Source: Candidatus Sulfopaludibacter sp.
GTDB lineage: Bacteria > Acidobacteriota > Terriglobia > Bryobacterales > Bryobacteraceae
Length of the DNA stretch: 64,000 nucleotides
Assembly (NCBI GenBank): GCA_031292755.1
Contig: JARLGM010000005.1
Location: forward strand, 34,100 to 98,099
Reading direction: 5' to 3'
In this document: piece by piece, positions 1 to 10,113 of the stretch
How the letters are laid out: each line of letters opens with the position of its first letter
Position numbering within the stretch: position 1 is the first letter of the stretch
Position numbers and translations under genes: made by a program
The notes under the pieces: model-generated
Database searches by the model: none
Seen by the model: the letters and a program-made list of their open reading frames with translations, nothing else
Told to the model about the DNA's origin: nothing

Positions 1-798
1 TGGATCCCGGACCCGGTCACCACAGACCAGATCTACAGTGTCCGGACCGCGGTAACCTGGCAGATGGCCAGCATTGCCGTAGCATTCCCCATTTTTCTGT
101 TGGTCATGCGGACCATTCTGCGTGAAGCCCGGGAGCGTCCCGAGCGGCTCCAGTCGGGCGTCCGCAAATGGCTCACCTACATTGCGCTGCTGCTCACCGC
201 CGGCGCCATGATTTGCGATCTGATCTGGTTTCTCGACTATTTCCTGACCGGCGAACTGACCTCGCGCTTCGTGCTGAAAGCTCTCACCGTGATGCTGCTC
301 TGCGGCGCCGTCTTCGTCTACTACCTGGGCTCGCTGCATTGGGACCGCGACACCAACATTACGGACGCCACCAAACGCAGTGCCACATTCGGGATGGGCG
401 CCGCAGCCGTGGTGGTGGCCGCGTTCTCGATCGGTCTGGGAGTTGCCGGCACTCCGGCCGTACAGCGCGGCATGCAAGCGGATCATCGCAGGATTCAGGA
501 TCTGCGAGCGATTACCTGGGGCGTCCATGCCTGGTACCAACGCGCCGGCAGGTCGGCCGAACCCTTGCCGGCCTCGCTACCCGAGCTGGTAGCCAAGGGA
601 ATTTCGCAATCCCAGACGGCCGATCCGCAAACCGGCCGGCAATACGAATATCGCGTCAAGACCGGCACAGGGTACGAGCTCTGCGCGGCCTTCTCCGGCA
701 GGCAGGAAGAGGACCAGGTCCGCCAAACCCAGTTCTGGTATCACGCGAAGGGCCGCACCTGCTTCACCCTGGACGCTTCCACCCAGCCAGTCTGGTAA
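1..798 (+). CDS. DUF5671-type integral membrane protein, 5' end missing
   Basis: The reading frame is open to the left edge of the window, so the gene starts upstream. The visible part has at least four hydrophobic stretches (first at about bases 60-120, then 180-240, 270-330 and 390-450), followed by a soluble C-terminal tail of about 100 residues. The segment with GELTSRFVLKALTV and the following YYLG matches what I know of the DUF5671 membrane family, whose function is unknown. The C-terminal tail carries repeated Trp/Tyr residues and probably lies outside the membrane. It is followed after 57 bases by an unrelated secreted protein. Family assignment is from memory of the motif, not from a search. 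Confidence 0.7.
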   Translation, partial: WIPDPVTTDQIYSVRTAVTWQMASIAVAFPIFLLVMRTILREARERPERLQSGVRKWLTYIALLLTAGAMICDLIWFLDYFLTGELTSRFVLKALTVMLLCGAVFVYYLGSLHWDRDTNITDATKRSATFGMGAAAVVVAAFSIGLGVAGTPAVQRGMQADHRRIQDLRAITWGVHAWYQRAGRSAEPLPASLPELVAKGISQSQTADPQTGRQYEYRVKTGTGYELCAAFSGRQEEDQVRQTQFWYHAKGRTCFTLDASTQPVW

Positions 799-855
799 GC
801 GCGTTCGGCCAGGGTTCCCCGCGCGATTGCATTGCGGTAAAACAGGGGTACGGCA

Positions 856-3800
856 ATGCACACGCGCATCCAAACGAATCTACTGCTCGTCATTCTGTTG
901 CACGGTATCGTCTCTGCTGCGTTCGCGGCATCGGCGATCGGCACGCGCCTGGATGACCCCAAAGCGGTTTATCTGACTGCTCCCGAATTCGGCGTTCGCG
1001 CCGACGGGAACAGCGACGACAGCGCTGCACTCCAGGCTGCCATTGACAAGGCTGAAAACAACGTTCGCGAGGGAATTGTTTTCGTACCGTCAGGCCAATA
1101 CCGGGTGACGCGGACTGTCTATGTATGGCCGGGGGTCCGCGTCATCGGCTACGGTGCCACGCGGCCCGTGTTCCTGCTGGCCGCCAATACGCCAGGCTTT
1201 CAGAAAGGCGTGGCCGTGATGGTAATGTTCACGGGAGCGCGTGCCGGCCGTGCATTCGCAGCAGGCTTCCGCGTGCCGTTTCCTCCACCCGGCAGCGTGC
1301 CGCCGAACAACCAGATCGCCGACGCCAATTCCGGCACGTTCTATTCGGCCATGAGCAACATCGATTTCGAGATCGGCGACGGCAACCCAGCGGCAGTCGC
1401 GATCCGCTTCCACGCCGCTCAACATGCGTATCTCAGCCACATGGACTTCCATATCGGTTCCGGTCTCGCCGCGTTGAACCAGGTTGGCAATGAGGCCGAG
1501 GATCTGCACTTCTATGGTGGACGTTACGGCATTCTGGCCGAAAAGACCTCGCCCGCCTGGCAGTTCACGTTGATCGATTCCGTGTTTCAGGGTCAGCGCG
1601 AGGCCGCGGTCCGCGAGCACGAGGCAGGACTGACTCTCATTCGCGATACCTTCCGCGATGTCCCCGAGGCTATCGAGATCGATCCGGGGTATTACGACCA
1701 GTTGTGGGTCAAGGACAGCCGCTTCGAGAATATTTCCGGCGCCGTTGTAGTCATTGGTAATGAGAACAGTCTGCTGAACGAGATCGGGTTCGAGAACGCG
1801 GTATTGAAGAATACGCCGGTTTTTGCGCTTTTCCGCGAGAGCGGGAAGAAGGTTGCCGGAAAGGGCCCGGTGTACCGGATCGGTAGTTTCAACTACGGAG
1901 TGATTTTGCCGGGCGAAGGGATGACCGGCGTCCTTGGCATGGTGTATGACGCCACAAGTCTGACTACGCTTCCCGAGCCCTTGCCTCCCGCGATCGCGCC
2001 CCTGCCGCCCGCCGCGGACTGGGTCAACGTTCACTCGCTGGGTGTCACCGGAGACGGCAAGACCGACGACACTGCTGCGATCCGGAAAGCCATCGACTCG
2101 CATCGGGTGCTCTATTTTCCGAGCGGGCACTACATCGTCAGCGACACCCTCCTGTTGAAACCGGATACGGTGCTTGTCGGGCTGCACCCGACGCTGACGC
2201 AGTTGGACCTTCCGGATGGCACGCCCGCCTATCGGGGTGTGGGTGCGCCGCGGGCGGTGATTTCCGCGCCACCGGGCGGCTCCAACATCCTGAGCGGCTT
2301 CGGCGTCCTGACGGGCGGAATCAATCCCCGCGCCGTGGGCGTGCTGTGGTGCGCCGGGGCCGCTTCGCTGATTGACGATGTGCGCTTCCTGGGCGGTCAC
2401 GGCAGCGGCACGAATCCCTATAACAACGACCACACCGCCGATCCCGACCTGCGCAAGCGCTGGGACGGGCAATATCCCAGTCTGTGGGTTACGGACGGCG
2501 GCGGTGGAACCTTCGCCGGCATCTGGACTCCCAACACCTTCGCACAGGCGGGACTCTATGTCTCCGGCACCAGGACCCCAGGCCATGTCTACGAGCTTTC
2601 CGCCGAACACCATGTGCGCACCGAGATCAAGTTCGACCACGTGGAAAACTGGGATATCGACGCGCCTCAGACCGAAGAAGAGGCGGGCGAGAGTCCCGAA
2701 GCCTTATCGCTGGAATTAGACTGGTCGAAGAACATCACCATCGCGAACTATCACGCGTATCGCGTCACCCGTTCCCGCGCGCCGTTTGCGGCCGCGGTTC
2801 GTCTGTATCATTCCTCGGACATTCACTTCCGCAACGTGCATGTGAATGCCGAAAGCGGATATGCCACGTGCGATCAGAACGGCTGCGGCACGTTTCTGCG
2901 TGCCAGCAAATTCCCCTACGAGAATTCCATTGAGGATGTGACGCATCGTCTGGACACGCGCGAGCGGGAGTTTGCCGTGCTCGATGTTCGCGCCGATCCG
3001 CCGTCGCCCGCGCCCGCCGGTGCTTCTGCGGTGCTGGAGCCGGGTTCGAAAGTCCAGAAGCTGAAAGACGGATTCTATTCCATTTCCGGCGCCGCGGTGG
3101 ATGGGACCAGCAAGCTCTATTTCGTCGATCGCCATGAGCAGCGCATCTATGGCTGGTCGGCGGCCGAAGGACTCAGCATCGAACGCGATACCCCGCTCGA
3201 TCCCGTCAACCTGGCGTTCGACGGAGCGGGCAACGTGTTAGTGCTCTCATCATCCGGACCGGAGGGGACGGTCTATTCGTTCCATCCCGGATCGCCGCAG
3301 GGTCAGATCACGGTGTTGTCTCCCCAGCAAACGAAGCCTCATCCGGGGTCCCGGGCCCTTCTGCCGGTTAATTACTGGAACAATGGCGAATTCAAGGACC
3401 AACTGGACTCCAACACGTTCGCTTATGTGACGCTGGCGCAGATGTTCCAGCAGGATGTGTCCACTCCGAAAGCCAGGGAATATGTCTCGCCGGACGGCAG
3501 TGTGTTCCTGCCTGCGGGGCGCGTCTTCCAGCAGGGACCGGCAGACTCCACCGCGGGCTGGCGTTTCTCCGACAACCTGGACGCCCATGGTTTGCTCAGC
3601 GTCAAGCCGGGGGAACGCATCTATGTCAGCAACGAGTCGGAGGACGTCACTTACAGTGCTTTAGTGGCCGCTGACGGCACGCTGAGTCATTTGGAGCGCT
3701 TTGCCCCGCGCGGCGGTGAAAGCGTTGCCGTCGACCGGAAGGGCAACGTGTACGTTGCGAACGGCCAAATCTTCGTTTATGACAATGGGGGCAAGCAGAT

Positions 3801-3915
3801 CGGCCGGATCGACGTGCCGGAACGTCCGATCGACCTTGTTTTCGGCGGCGCCGGGGGACGCACCCTGTTCATCCTGGCCCACCATGCGCTCTTCGCCGTG
3901 ACGGTACGCAACTGA
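856..3915 (+). CDS. Secreted pectate-lyase-like double beta-helix protein with C-terminal propeller
   Basis: A protein of 1019 residues with an N-terminal signal peptide (hydrophobic residues about 8-25 ending in AFAAS). Two copies of the pectate-lyase-3/GH55-type repeat start can be read: FGVRADGNSDDSAALQAAID near residue 45 and LGVTGDGKTDDTAAIRKAID near residue 395. Each is followed by a hydrophobic ladder ending in a V-F-V-P-S-G or L-Y-F-P-S-G turn. This arrangement is typical of GH55-like two-helix glycan-active enzymes. From about residue 730 the sequence changes to NHL-like propeller repeats (for example LAFDGAGNVLVLSS). The likely role is extracellular polysaccharide binding or cleavage; substrate unknown. 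It is monocistronic or loosely linked to the downstream lactonase. Confidence 0.75.
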   Translation: MHTRIQTNLLLVILLHGIVSAAFAASAIGTRLDDPKAVYLTAPEFGVRADGNSDDSAALQAAIDKAENNVREGIVFVPSGQYRVTRTVYVWPGVRVIGYGATRPVFLLAANTPGFQKGVAVMVMFTGARAGRAFAAGFRVPFPPPGSVPPNNQIADANSGTFYSAMSNIDFEIGDGNPAAVAIRFHAAQHAYLSHMDFHIGSGLAALNQVGNEAEDLHFYGGRYGILAEKTSPAWQFTLIDSVFQGQREAAVREHEAGLTLIRDTFRDVPEAIEIDPGYYDQLWVKDSRFENISGAVVVIGNENSLLNEIGFENAVLKNTPVFALFRESGKKVAGKGPVYRIGSFNYGVILPGEGMTGVLGMVYDATSLTTLPEPLPPAIAPLPPAADWVNVHSLGVTGDGKTDDTAAIRKAIDSHRVLYFPSGHYIVSDTLLLKPDTVLVGLHPTLTQLDLPDGTPAYRGVGAPRAVISAPPGGSNILSGFGVLTGGINPRAVGVLWCAGAASLIDDVRFLGGHGSGTNPYNNDHTADPDLRKRWDGQYPSLWVTDGGGGTFAGIWTPNTFAQAGLYVSGTRTPGHVYELSAEHHVRTEIKFDHVENWDIDAPQTEEEAGESPEALSLELDWSKNITIANYHAYRVTRSRAPFAAAVRLYHSSDIHFRNVHVNAESGYATCDQNGCGTFLRASKFPYENSIEDVTHRLDTREREFAVLDVRADPPSPAPAGASAVLEPGSKVQKLKDGFYSISGAAVDGTSKLYFVDRHEQRIYGWSAAEGLSIERDTPLDPVNLAFDGAGNVLVLSSSGPEGTVYSFHPGSPQGQITVLSPQQTKPHPGSRALLPVNYWNNGEFKDQLDSNTFAYVTLAQMFQQDVSTPKAREYVSPDGSVFLPAGRVFQQGPADSTAGWRFSDNLDAHGLLSVKPGERIYVSNESEDVTYSALVAADGTLSHLERFAPRGGESVAVDRKGNVYVANGQIFVYDNGGKQIGRIDVPERPIDLVFGGAGGRTLFILAHHALFAVTVRN

Positions 3916-3968
3916 GCCAATTCCTGATTTCCCGCATGGGCGTGCGCGTTCGGTTACACTTGGCGATC

Positions 3969-5168
3969 ATGCGTTTTCTTCCGATGCTCCTATGCGCCGC
4001 CGCACTTATCGCACAGCCAAGCAGGCCGCCGAACCGGCCGCTCCTGGCGTATGTCGGAACCTATAGCTCTCCGGAGGGCCCCGAGGGCAGCCGGGGAAAT
4101 GGACAGGGAATCTATCTGTTTCAGATCGATCCCGTGACCGGAGATCTGTCGCGCCGCGAAGTGACGGCCAACGGTGCGAATCCCTCATGCCTGGCTTTGG
4201 ATCCGTCCCATACTCACCTGTACTCGGCCAATGAGACTGCGACTTTCCAGGGCGCGAACTCCGGCTCGGTGAGCGCTTATTCGATCGATCGCTCCAGCGG
4301 CCATCTCACGTTACTGAATGCCGTCAGCTCGCAAGGCGCCGGCCCCGCTCACTTGAGTGTCCACCCCTCCGGCAGGTATGTGCTGGTGGCCAACTATGCC
4401 GGCGGAACGGTGGCGGTGCTCCCCATCCGGCCGGACGGCTCGCTCGGTCCCGCAACCGATGTGAAGACAGACAAAGGCGAAGTCTCGCGGACGCCCTCCG
4501 GCACCGCGCCTCCCGGCAGTTTTGCGTTCAGCGGCCATGACCGTCCCCATGCGCACATGATCCAGGCTGATCCCTCGGGCAGGTTTGTACTGGCCAGCGA
4601 CCTGGGCTTGGATCGCATTTTCATCTGGAAGTTCGACAGCGCAAAAGGCACCCTGACGGCGAACAATCCCGCATCGGTTTCGCTGCCTCCCGGCGATGGC
4701 CCCCGGCATTTCGTTTTTCATCCCAACGCGCACTGGCTTTATTCGCTCCAGGAGGAGTCCTCCACCCTGGTCAAGTTCGATTACGGCGCCGCGAACGGAA
4801 CCCTGACGCCCCGGCAGACCCTTTCCAGTCTGCCCAGCGGCTTCCAAGGCACGGATTACACTTCCGAAGCGATGGTCTCGGCCGATGGCAGATTCGTCTA
4901 TGCGGCCAACCGCCTGCACGACAGCATCTCCGTTTTCTCTGTCGGCTCCTCGGGCGAGTTGAGCTATATAGCCGAGGAATGGACCCGCGGCGATTACCCA
5001 CGCAGCTTCAATATCGACCCCACGGGCAAATTTCTCTACTCGTGCAACCAGAGAAGCGATGCGATCGCCACTTTCCGCGTCGATCCGCGCACCGGCCACC
5101 TGTCCTTCACCGGCAGATATACGGCAGTCGGCACGCCATCGAGCATCGTCTTCCTCGACCTGCGGTAG
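3969..5168 (+). CDS. Secreted lactonase-family (YbhE/Pgl-like) seven-bladed propeller
   Basis: About 399 residues. I chose the ATG at 3969 because it gives a compact signal peptide (MRFLPMLLCAAALIAQ), whereas the in-frame ATG 33 bases upstream adds a charged leader. The mature part has the repeated blade pattern of the lactonase family: LAYVGTYSS at the start, then LALDPSHTHLYSANE, LSVHPSGRYVLVANY, HMIQADPSGRFVLASDLGLD, and near the end FNIDPTGKFLYSCNQ. Family members include 6-phosphogluconolactonase and secreted muconate-lactonase-like enzymes. A signal peptide argues against a pentose-phosphate role here. Substrate cannot be told from sequence. Confidence 0.85.
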   Translation: MRFLPMLLCAAALIAQPSRPPNRPLLAYVGTYSSPEGPEGSRGNGQGIYLFQIDPVTGDLSRREVTANGANPSCLALDPSHTHLYSANETATFQGANSGSVSAYSIDRSSGHLTLLNAVSSQGAGPAHLSVHPSGRYVLVANYAGGTVAVLPIRPDGSLGPATDVKTDKGEVSRTPSGTAPPGSFAFSGHDRPHAHMIQADPSGRFVLASDLGLDRIFIWKFDSAKGTLTANNPASVSLPPGDGPRHFVFHPNAHWLYSLQEESSTLVKFDYGAANGTLTPRQTLSSLPSGFQGTDYTSEAMVSADGRFVYAANRLHDSISVFSVGSSGELSYIAEEWTRGDYPRSFNIDPTGKFLYSCNQRSDAIATFRVDPRTGHLSFTGRYTAVGTPSSIVFLDLR

Positions 5169-5237
5169 CGCAAGACTTGTGAATCGGCAGCCCCCAAGCC
5201 GTTCAACGAAGGGCTCGCAACGATTCAGACGGCGTAA

Positions 5238-6350
5238 CTAGCCGACTTCGGCGAGCTCACGCCACTGGCGGCCCTGCGACTCGGCCACTCCGCTATGGGT
5301 GACGTAGCCGTTATAGGTGTTCACGCCATCGCGAATGGATTGATGCCGCTCGCAGGCGCCCTCCAGCCCGTGATTCGCCAATTCCAGCAGATAGGGGAAG
5401 GTGGCGTTGGTCAGGGCGAAGGTGGAGGTATGGGGCACGGCCGCCGGCATGTTCGAGACGCAATAGTGCAGCACGCCGTCGACGAAGTAGACCGGCTCGG
5501 TGTGGGTGGTGGCGTGCGAGGTTTCGAAACAGCCGCCCTGATCGATGGCAACATCCACGACCACCGCGCCGCGTTTCATATTGGCGATCATTTCGCGACG
5601 CACCAGCTTGGGAGCGGACGCGCCGGGGATGAGGACGGCGCCCACTACCAGGTCCGCGGTTTTCAGATTCTCGCCGATGGTCCAGGCGTTGGAGGCGAGC
5701 GTGACCAGTTGACCGTTAAAGATATCGTCGAGCTCGCGCAGCCGGTTCAGGCTGCGATCGATGATGGTGACATGCGCGCCGAGGCCGAGCGCCATCTTGG
5801 CCGCGTTGGTGCCGACGATGCCGCCGCCCAGGATCACCACGTTGGCCGGGGCCACACCCGGGACGCCGCCGAGCAGAATGCCGCGGCCGCCGCTGGGCTT
5901 TTCCAGGTATTGCGCGCCCACCTGCACGGACATGCGTCCGGCCACTTCACTCATGGGAGTGAGCAGGGGAAGGGAACCATCGGCTTCCCGAATGGTTTCG
6001 TAGGCCACGCCGTTGACGCGCGAGTCGAGCAGACGATCGGTGAGTTCCGGCAGGGGCGCCAGGTGGAGATAGGTGAACAGAATCAGGCCGGGCCGGAAGA
6101 AGGCGTACTCGGAGGGCTGCGGCTCTTTCACCTTGACCACGAGGTCGGCTTTGTTCCAAACTTCGGCGGCACTGTTCAGAATATGCGCGCCGGCCTGCAT
6201 GTACTCGCGGTCGGTCAGGGAGCTGCCTTCGCCGGCATGCGTTTCCACCAACACTTCGTGGCCCGCCTCGCGGAGGGCAGTGACGACGGCGGGGACCAGC
6301 CCGACGCGCGTCTCGTGATCTTTGACTTCTTTCGGAACACCGATGACCAT
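5238..6350 (-). CDS. ald: Alanine dehydrogenase
   Basis: A 370-residue protein, the usual length for Ald, which reversibly deaminates L-alanine to pyruvate and ammonia with NAD. The start reads [20 protein letters not shown], the conserved family opening. The substrate-binding Lys lies in [12 protein letters not shown], the catalytic His in LFTYLHLAP, and the NAD-binding Rossmann loop in [13 protein letters not shown]. An AGAGGA ribosome-binding site lies a few bases upstream of the ATG. It follows the kgd gene on the same strand after about 60 bases, so the two may be co-transcribed, linking amino-acid nitrogen to the TCA cycle. Confidence 0.95.
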   Translation of the reverse strand: MVIGVPKEVKDHETRVGLVPAVVTALREAGHEVLVETHAGEGSSLTDREYMQAGAHILNSAAEVWNKADLVVKVKEPQPSEYAFFRPGLILFTYLHLAPLPELTDRLLDSRVNGVAYETIREADGSLPLLTPMSEVAGRMSVQVGAQYLEKPSGGRGILLGGVPGVAPANVVILGGGIVGTNAAKMALGLGAHVTIIDRSLNRLRELDDIFNGQLVTLASNAWTIGENLKTADLVVGAVLIPGASAPKLVRREMIANMKRGAVVVDVAIDQGGCFETSHATTHTEPVYFVDGVLHYCVSNMPAAVPHTSTFALTNATFPYLLELANHGLEGACERHQSIRDGVNTYNGYVTHSGVAESQGRQWRELAEVG

Positions 6351-6410
6351 GGGAATCCTCTGCCGAATAGATTAACACCACGCACGGGTGGGTTGACAGG
6401 CCGCCAGGTC

Positions 6411-9400
6411 TTACTTCGTTCTTCGGGCGACCAGGCGCACCCGTTTGGTTTGCGAGATGGCTCCGGGGGTGAGGGCGTCGTTCAAGATCTCCGCCGCTTC
6501 CTGCTGATGGCGCTTGGCAGAGCCGGTGGCGGGGCTGGCGCTTTCGGGGCGGCCGACGTAGCGGACTTCGCGTTGGGTTTCGTCGAGCAGCGGCTGGATG
6601 AGTTCGCGAAGCACGCGCCACGAGCCCATATTGCGGGGCTCTTCCTGGGCCCACACCACTTCGGCGGAGGCCGGGTAGCGCCGCAGGATTTCGAGCGCCT
6701 GGCTGGAGGCGAACGGATAAAGCTGTTCCACGCGCACCAGGGCGACGTGCCCGGCTTTGCGTTCTTCGCGAGCGGCCAGCAGATCGTAGTAGATCTTGCC
6801 GGAGCAGAAGATCACGCGGGAAATGGCGGCGGAATCGGCAACCAATGAGTCATCCAGAATTTCGGCGAAGCCGCCGGCGGTGAAATCGTGCAGGGCGGAA
6901 ACCGCGCGCGGATGGCGCAGCAGGCTCTTGGGCGTGAAGATCACCAGGGGCTTGCGCGTGCCGCGGCGGTCGGGCCCACCATACATCTGGCGGCGCAGGA
7001 GGTGAAAATATTGCGCCGGCGTGGTGCAGTTGGCCACGTACATATTATTTTCCGCGCACAGGGTGAGGAAGCGTTCGATGCGCGCGCTGGAATGCTCCGG
7101 CCCCTGCCCTTCGTAGCCGTGCGGCAGCAGCATGACCAGTCCGCTGGGCTGGCCCCACTTCTGTTCGGAACAGGTGATGAACTGATCGATCATGATCTGC
7201 GCGCCGTTGGCGAAATCGCCGAACTGCGCTTCCCAGATGACCAGCGAGAGCGGATCGGCCAGGCTGTAGCCGAATTCGAAGCCGAGGACGGCGTACTCGC
7301 TGAGCGAACTGTCGAGCGCGTCGAACTTCGCCTGATCGGGCGAGATGTGTTGCATGGGCACGTAGCGGCGGCCGTTTTCGGAATCGTAGAACGCCAGGTG
7401 GCGCTGGCTGAAGGTGCCGCGGCCGGAATCCTGCCCGCTGAGCCGTACAGGGGTGCCTTCCAGCACGAGCGTGCCGAATGCCAGCGCTTCGCCGAAGGCC
7501 CAATCGAAGGGAGTTTGCTTTTCGATGGCCTCGCGCCGCTTCTCGACGAAGCCGCGCAGCTTGGGATGCAGATGGAAATTTTCAGGGAACTGCGTGGTGC
7601 CGCGGATGACGCGCTCGATCACCTGCTGGTTGACGGCGGTGCGCGGGCAGAAGCCGCCGAAATCGTCCATGGTGACGGCGCTCAGCTCCTGTAGTTCATA
7701 CCGCTCGGAGCGTTGTTTGACGGCGTCGTGGGCTTCGCCGAGGCGCTGGGCCACGGTCTTGCGCATCCCGGCCACTTCCTCGCCTTTGATGACGCCTTCA
7801 CGCACCAGGCGCTCGGAGTAAAGGACGCTGACCGGCGGGTGGTCCTTGATCTTGCGGTACATCAGGGGCTGGGTGTAGCTGGGATCGTCGCCTTCGTTGT
7901 GGCCGTGGCGGCGATAGCAGATCATGTCGATCACCACGTCCTTCTTAAACTGCTGGCGATAATCGAAAGCGATCTGGACGACGCGAATGGCGGCATCGGG
8001 ATCGTCGCCATTCACGTGGAAAATGGGCGCCTGGACGCCGCGCGCCACGTCCGTGGAATACGGGGTGGAGCGGGATTCATCGGGATTGGTGGTGAAGCCG
8101 ATCTGGTTGTTGATGATGACGTGGATGGTGCCGCCGGTGGAGTAGCCGTCGAGTTGCGAAAGGTTAAGCGTTTCGGCCACCACGCCCTGTCCGGCGAAGG
8201 CCGCGTCGCCGTGGACCAGGACGGGGATGACGCGCTCCCGGGCGGTGTCGCCGAGGCGGTCCTGCTTGGGCCGGACGATGCCCTCCACTACGGGATCGAC
8301 CGCTTCCAGGTGGCTGGGGTTGGGCGAAAGGGAGACGATGATTGCCTTACCGGTGTCGGTGGTGCGATGGCTGGAGGCGCCCAGGTGATACTTCACATCG
8401 CCGGAGCCCTGGGTGCTGGCGGGGTCGATCTCGCCTTCGAATTCGCTGAAGATCTGCTTGACGTCCTTGCCAATCACGTTGGCGAGGATGTTGAGGCGGC
8501 CGCGGTGGGCCATGCCCATGACCACTTCGTGGACTTCATCCGCCGCGGCGCGCTCCACGATCTCTTCCAGGATGGCCATGGCGGTTTCGCCGCCCTCCAG
8601 GGCGAAGCGCTTCTGGCCCACGAAGCGGGAATGCAGGAAATGCTCGAACTCTTCGGCGCGCACGATGTGCGTCAGAATACGCAGGCGGGTGGCGCGGTCG
8701 AGCGGCCACTGGTTGGCTTCCGGCTCCATGCGGCGCTGGAGCCATTGCTTCTGCTCCGGTACCTGAATGTTCATGTACTCGCAGCCGATTTTGCCGCAAT
8801 AGGTCTGGCGCAGGGTTTCCAGGATTTCGCGCAGGGTGGCGACGGGCTTGGGGGCGCCTTCGCCGATAGCTTCCCCGAGACTGCCGGTGAGGAATTCGCG
8901 GTCCAGGTCCCAGATGGTGAGCCCGTAGGTTTCCGGGTCGAGCTCGGGATGGTAGCTGGGTTCATGGCCGAGCGGGTCGAGATCGGCAATCAGGTGGCCG
9001 CGCACGCGGTAGGCGTTGATCATCTGCATGATCCCCGCTTCCTTGGCGATTTCGGCGGTGCGGGCGGAGGTCATGCCGGGGAGCAGAGGCTTGCGGTCGG
9101 TCTCCCAATGCACCGGCTGGTGCGGCATGTGCAGGTGGTCGAACACCTCTTCGTAGAAGCCGTCTTTGCCGTCGAGCAGGGACTGTACGCGTCCCAGGAA
9201 CGCACCCGATTCGGCGCCCTGAATGATGCGGTGATCGTAGGTGCAACTCAGGGTCATCACTTTGCTGATGCCCAGGGTGGCGCGGGTTTCGGCGGCGGTG
9301 CCGTGATACTCGGCGGGAAAGTCGATGGCGCCGGCGGCGATGATGGCGCCTTGCCCGGGCATGAGGCGCGGGTTGGAAGACATTGTGCCGACGGTGCCGG

Positions 9401-10052
9401 GGTTGGTGAGGGAAATGGTGGTGCCCTGGAAATCGGCGGTGGTGAGTTTGGCGGTGCGGGCGCGTGCCACGAGGTCGTCAAAGGCCGTCAGGTATTCCTG
9501 GAAGTTAATGGCGCCGGTGTTCCTGATATTGGGCACCATGAGGACGCGGGCGCCATCCTTACCGGCGGTATCGACGGCGATTCCCAGATTGACCTGGGGG
9601 TGCACCACGCGGTACGGCTGGCCGTCTTTTTCGGCGTAGGCATAGTTGATGCCGGGAATCTCTTCGAGGGCCTTCACTACGGCCCAGCCGATAAGGTGGG
9701 TGTAGGAGACCTTGCTTTTGCCTACCAGGGTGCGGTGTTGATTGATGATGCGGCGGTTCTCATCCATCACCTTGACGGCGATGGTGCGCTGGGAGGTGGC
9801 CAGCGGCACAGTCACGCTGGCGGCCATATTCTCGGCGATCTTACCGGCCACGCCGCGGAGGGGCTGAAGCTGTTCGCCCGCGAGAGGGTCCGGGGCGGGG
9901 GCTGCATCCTTTTTGGGAGGAGCGGGGGCCGGGACCGCGGGCGTGAGGCCGTTGGTCTTCTCAAAGATGTGCTTCCAGCTTTCGTCCACGGTGGAGCGGT
10001 CGTGCAGATATTGTTGATATAGCTCGTCTTGGAGCCAGCTATTGATTCCCAT
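6411..10052 (-). CDS. kgd: Multifunctional 2-oxoglutarate decarboxylase/dehydrogenase (E2-like domain fused to E1)
   Basis: About 1213 residues. An N-terminal E1-type helix (GINSWLQDELYQQYLHDRS) is followed by a proline-rich linker. A succinyltransferase-like E2 core follows (residues about 80-320, with the TYDHRI active-site motif), then a complete thiamine-dependent E1 (MAHRGRLNILANV, and TINNQ-type TPP region around VIINNQIGFTTNP). No lipoyl domain is present, as in the mycobacterial and actinobacterial/acidobacterial Kgd type. It acts in the TCA cycle, converting 2-oxoglutarate to succinic semialdehyde or succinyl-CoA. I prefer the ATG at 10052 (MGINSW) over the one 24 bases upstream because the family alignment begins there; neither has a strong ribosome-binding site. 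Confidence 0.92.
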   Translation of the reverse strand: MGINSWLQDELYQQYLHDRSTVDESWKHIFEKTNGLTPAVPAPAPPKKDAAPAPDPLAGEQLQPLRGVAGKIAENMAASVTVPLATSQRTIAVKVMDENRRIINQHRTLVGKSKVSYTHLIGWAVVKALEEIPGINYAYAEKDGQPYRVVHPQVNLGIAVDTAGKDGARVLMVPNIRNTGAINFQEYLTAFDDLVARARTAKLTTADFQGTTISLTNPGTVGTMSSNPRLMPGQGAIIAAGAIDFPAEYHGTAAETRATLGISKVMTLSCTYDHRIIQGAESGAFLGRVQSLLDGKDGFYEEVFDHLHMPHQPVHWETDRKPLLPGMTSARTAEIAKEAGIMQMINAYRVRGHLIADLDPLGHEPSYHPELDPETYGLTIWDLDREFLTGSLGEAIGEGAPKPVATLREILETLRQTYCGKIGCEYMNIQVPEQKQWLQRRMEPEANQWPLDRATRLRILTHIVRAEEFEHFLHSRFVGQKRFALEGGETAMAILEEIVERAAADEVHEVVMGMAHRGRLNILANVIGKDVKQIFSEFEGEIDPASTQGSGDVKYHLGASSHRTTDTGKAIIVSLSPNPSHLEAVDPVVEGIVRPKQDRLGDTARERVIPVLVHGDAAFAGQGVVAETLNLSQLDGYSTGGTIHVIINNQIGFTTNPDESRSTPYSTDVARGVQAPIFHVNGDDPDAAIRVVQIAFDYRQQFKKDVVIDMICYRRHGHNEGDDPSYTQPLMYRKIKDHPPVSVLYSERLVREGVIKGEEVAGMRKTVAQRLGEAHDAVKQRSERYELQELSAVTMDDFGGFCPRTAVNQQVIERVIRGTTQFPENFHLHPKLRGFVEKRREAIEKQTPFDWAFGEALAFGTLVLEGTPVRLSGQDSGRGTFSQRHLAFYDSENGRRYVPMQHISPDQAKFDALDSSLSEYAVLGFEFGYSLADPLSLVIWEAQFGDFANGAQIMIDQFITCSEQKWGQPSGLVMLLPHGYEGQGPEHSSARIERFLTLCAENNMYVANCTTPAQYFHLLRRQMYGGPDRRGTRKPLVIFTPKSLLRHPRAVSALHDFTAGGFAEILDDSLVADSAAISRVIFCSGKIYYDLLAAREERKAGHVALVRVEQLYPFASSQALEILRRYPASAEVVWAQEEPRNMGSWRVLRELIQPLLDETQREVRYVGRPESASPATGSAKRHQQEAAEILNDALTPGAISQTKRVRLVARRTK

Positions 10053-10113
10053 GTCAGGTTCGGAGTGCAAAGGCATTTGCGAGGGGGCGCTTTCCCTATC
10101 TATGATACCGTGA

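Noticed and set aside
1090..2640. A 516-codon frame antisense to the pectate-lyase-like gene
   Set aside because: No start signal; the sense strand holds two clear beta-helix repeats.
7713..10022. A 769-codon open frame on the plus strand antisense to kgd
   Set aside because: It follows kgd codon positions, has repetitive Gly/Ala/His composition and no ribosome-binding site; it is a shadow caused by GC-rich codon use.
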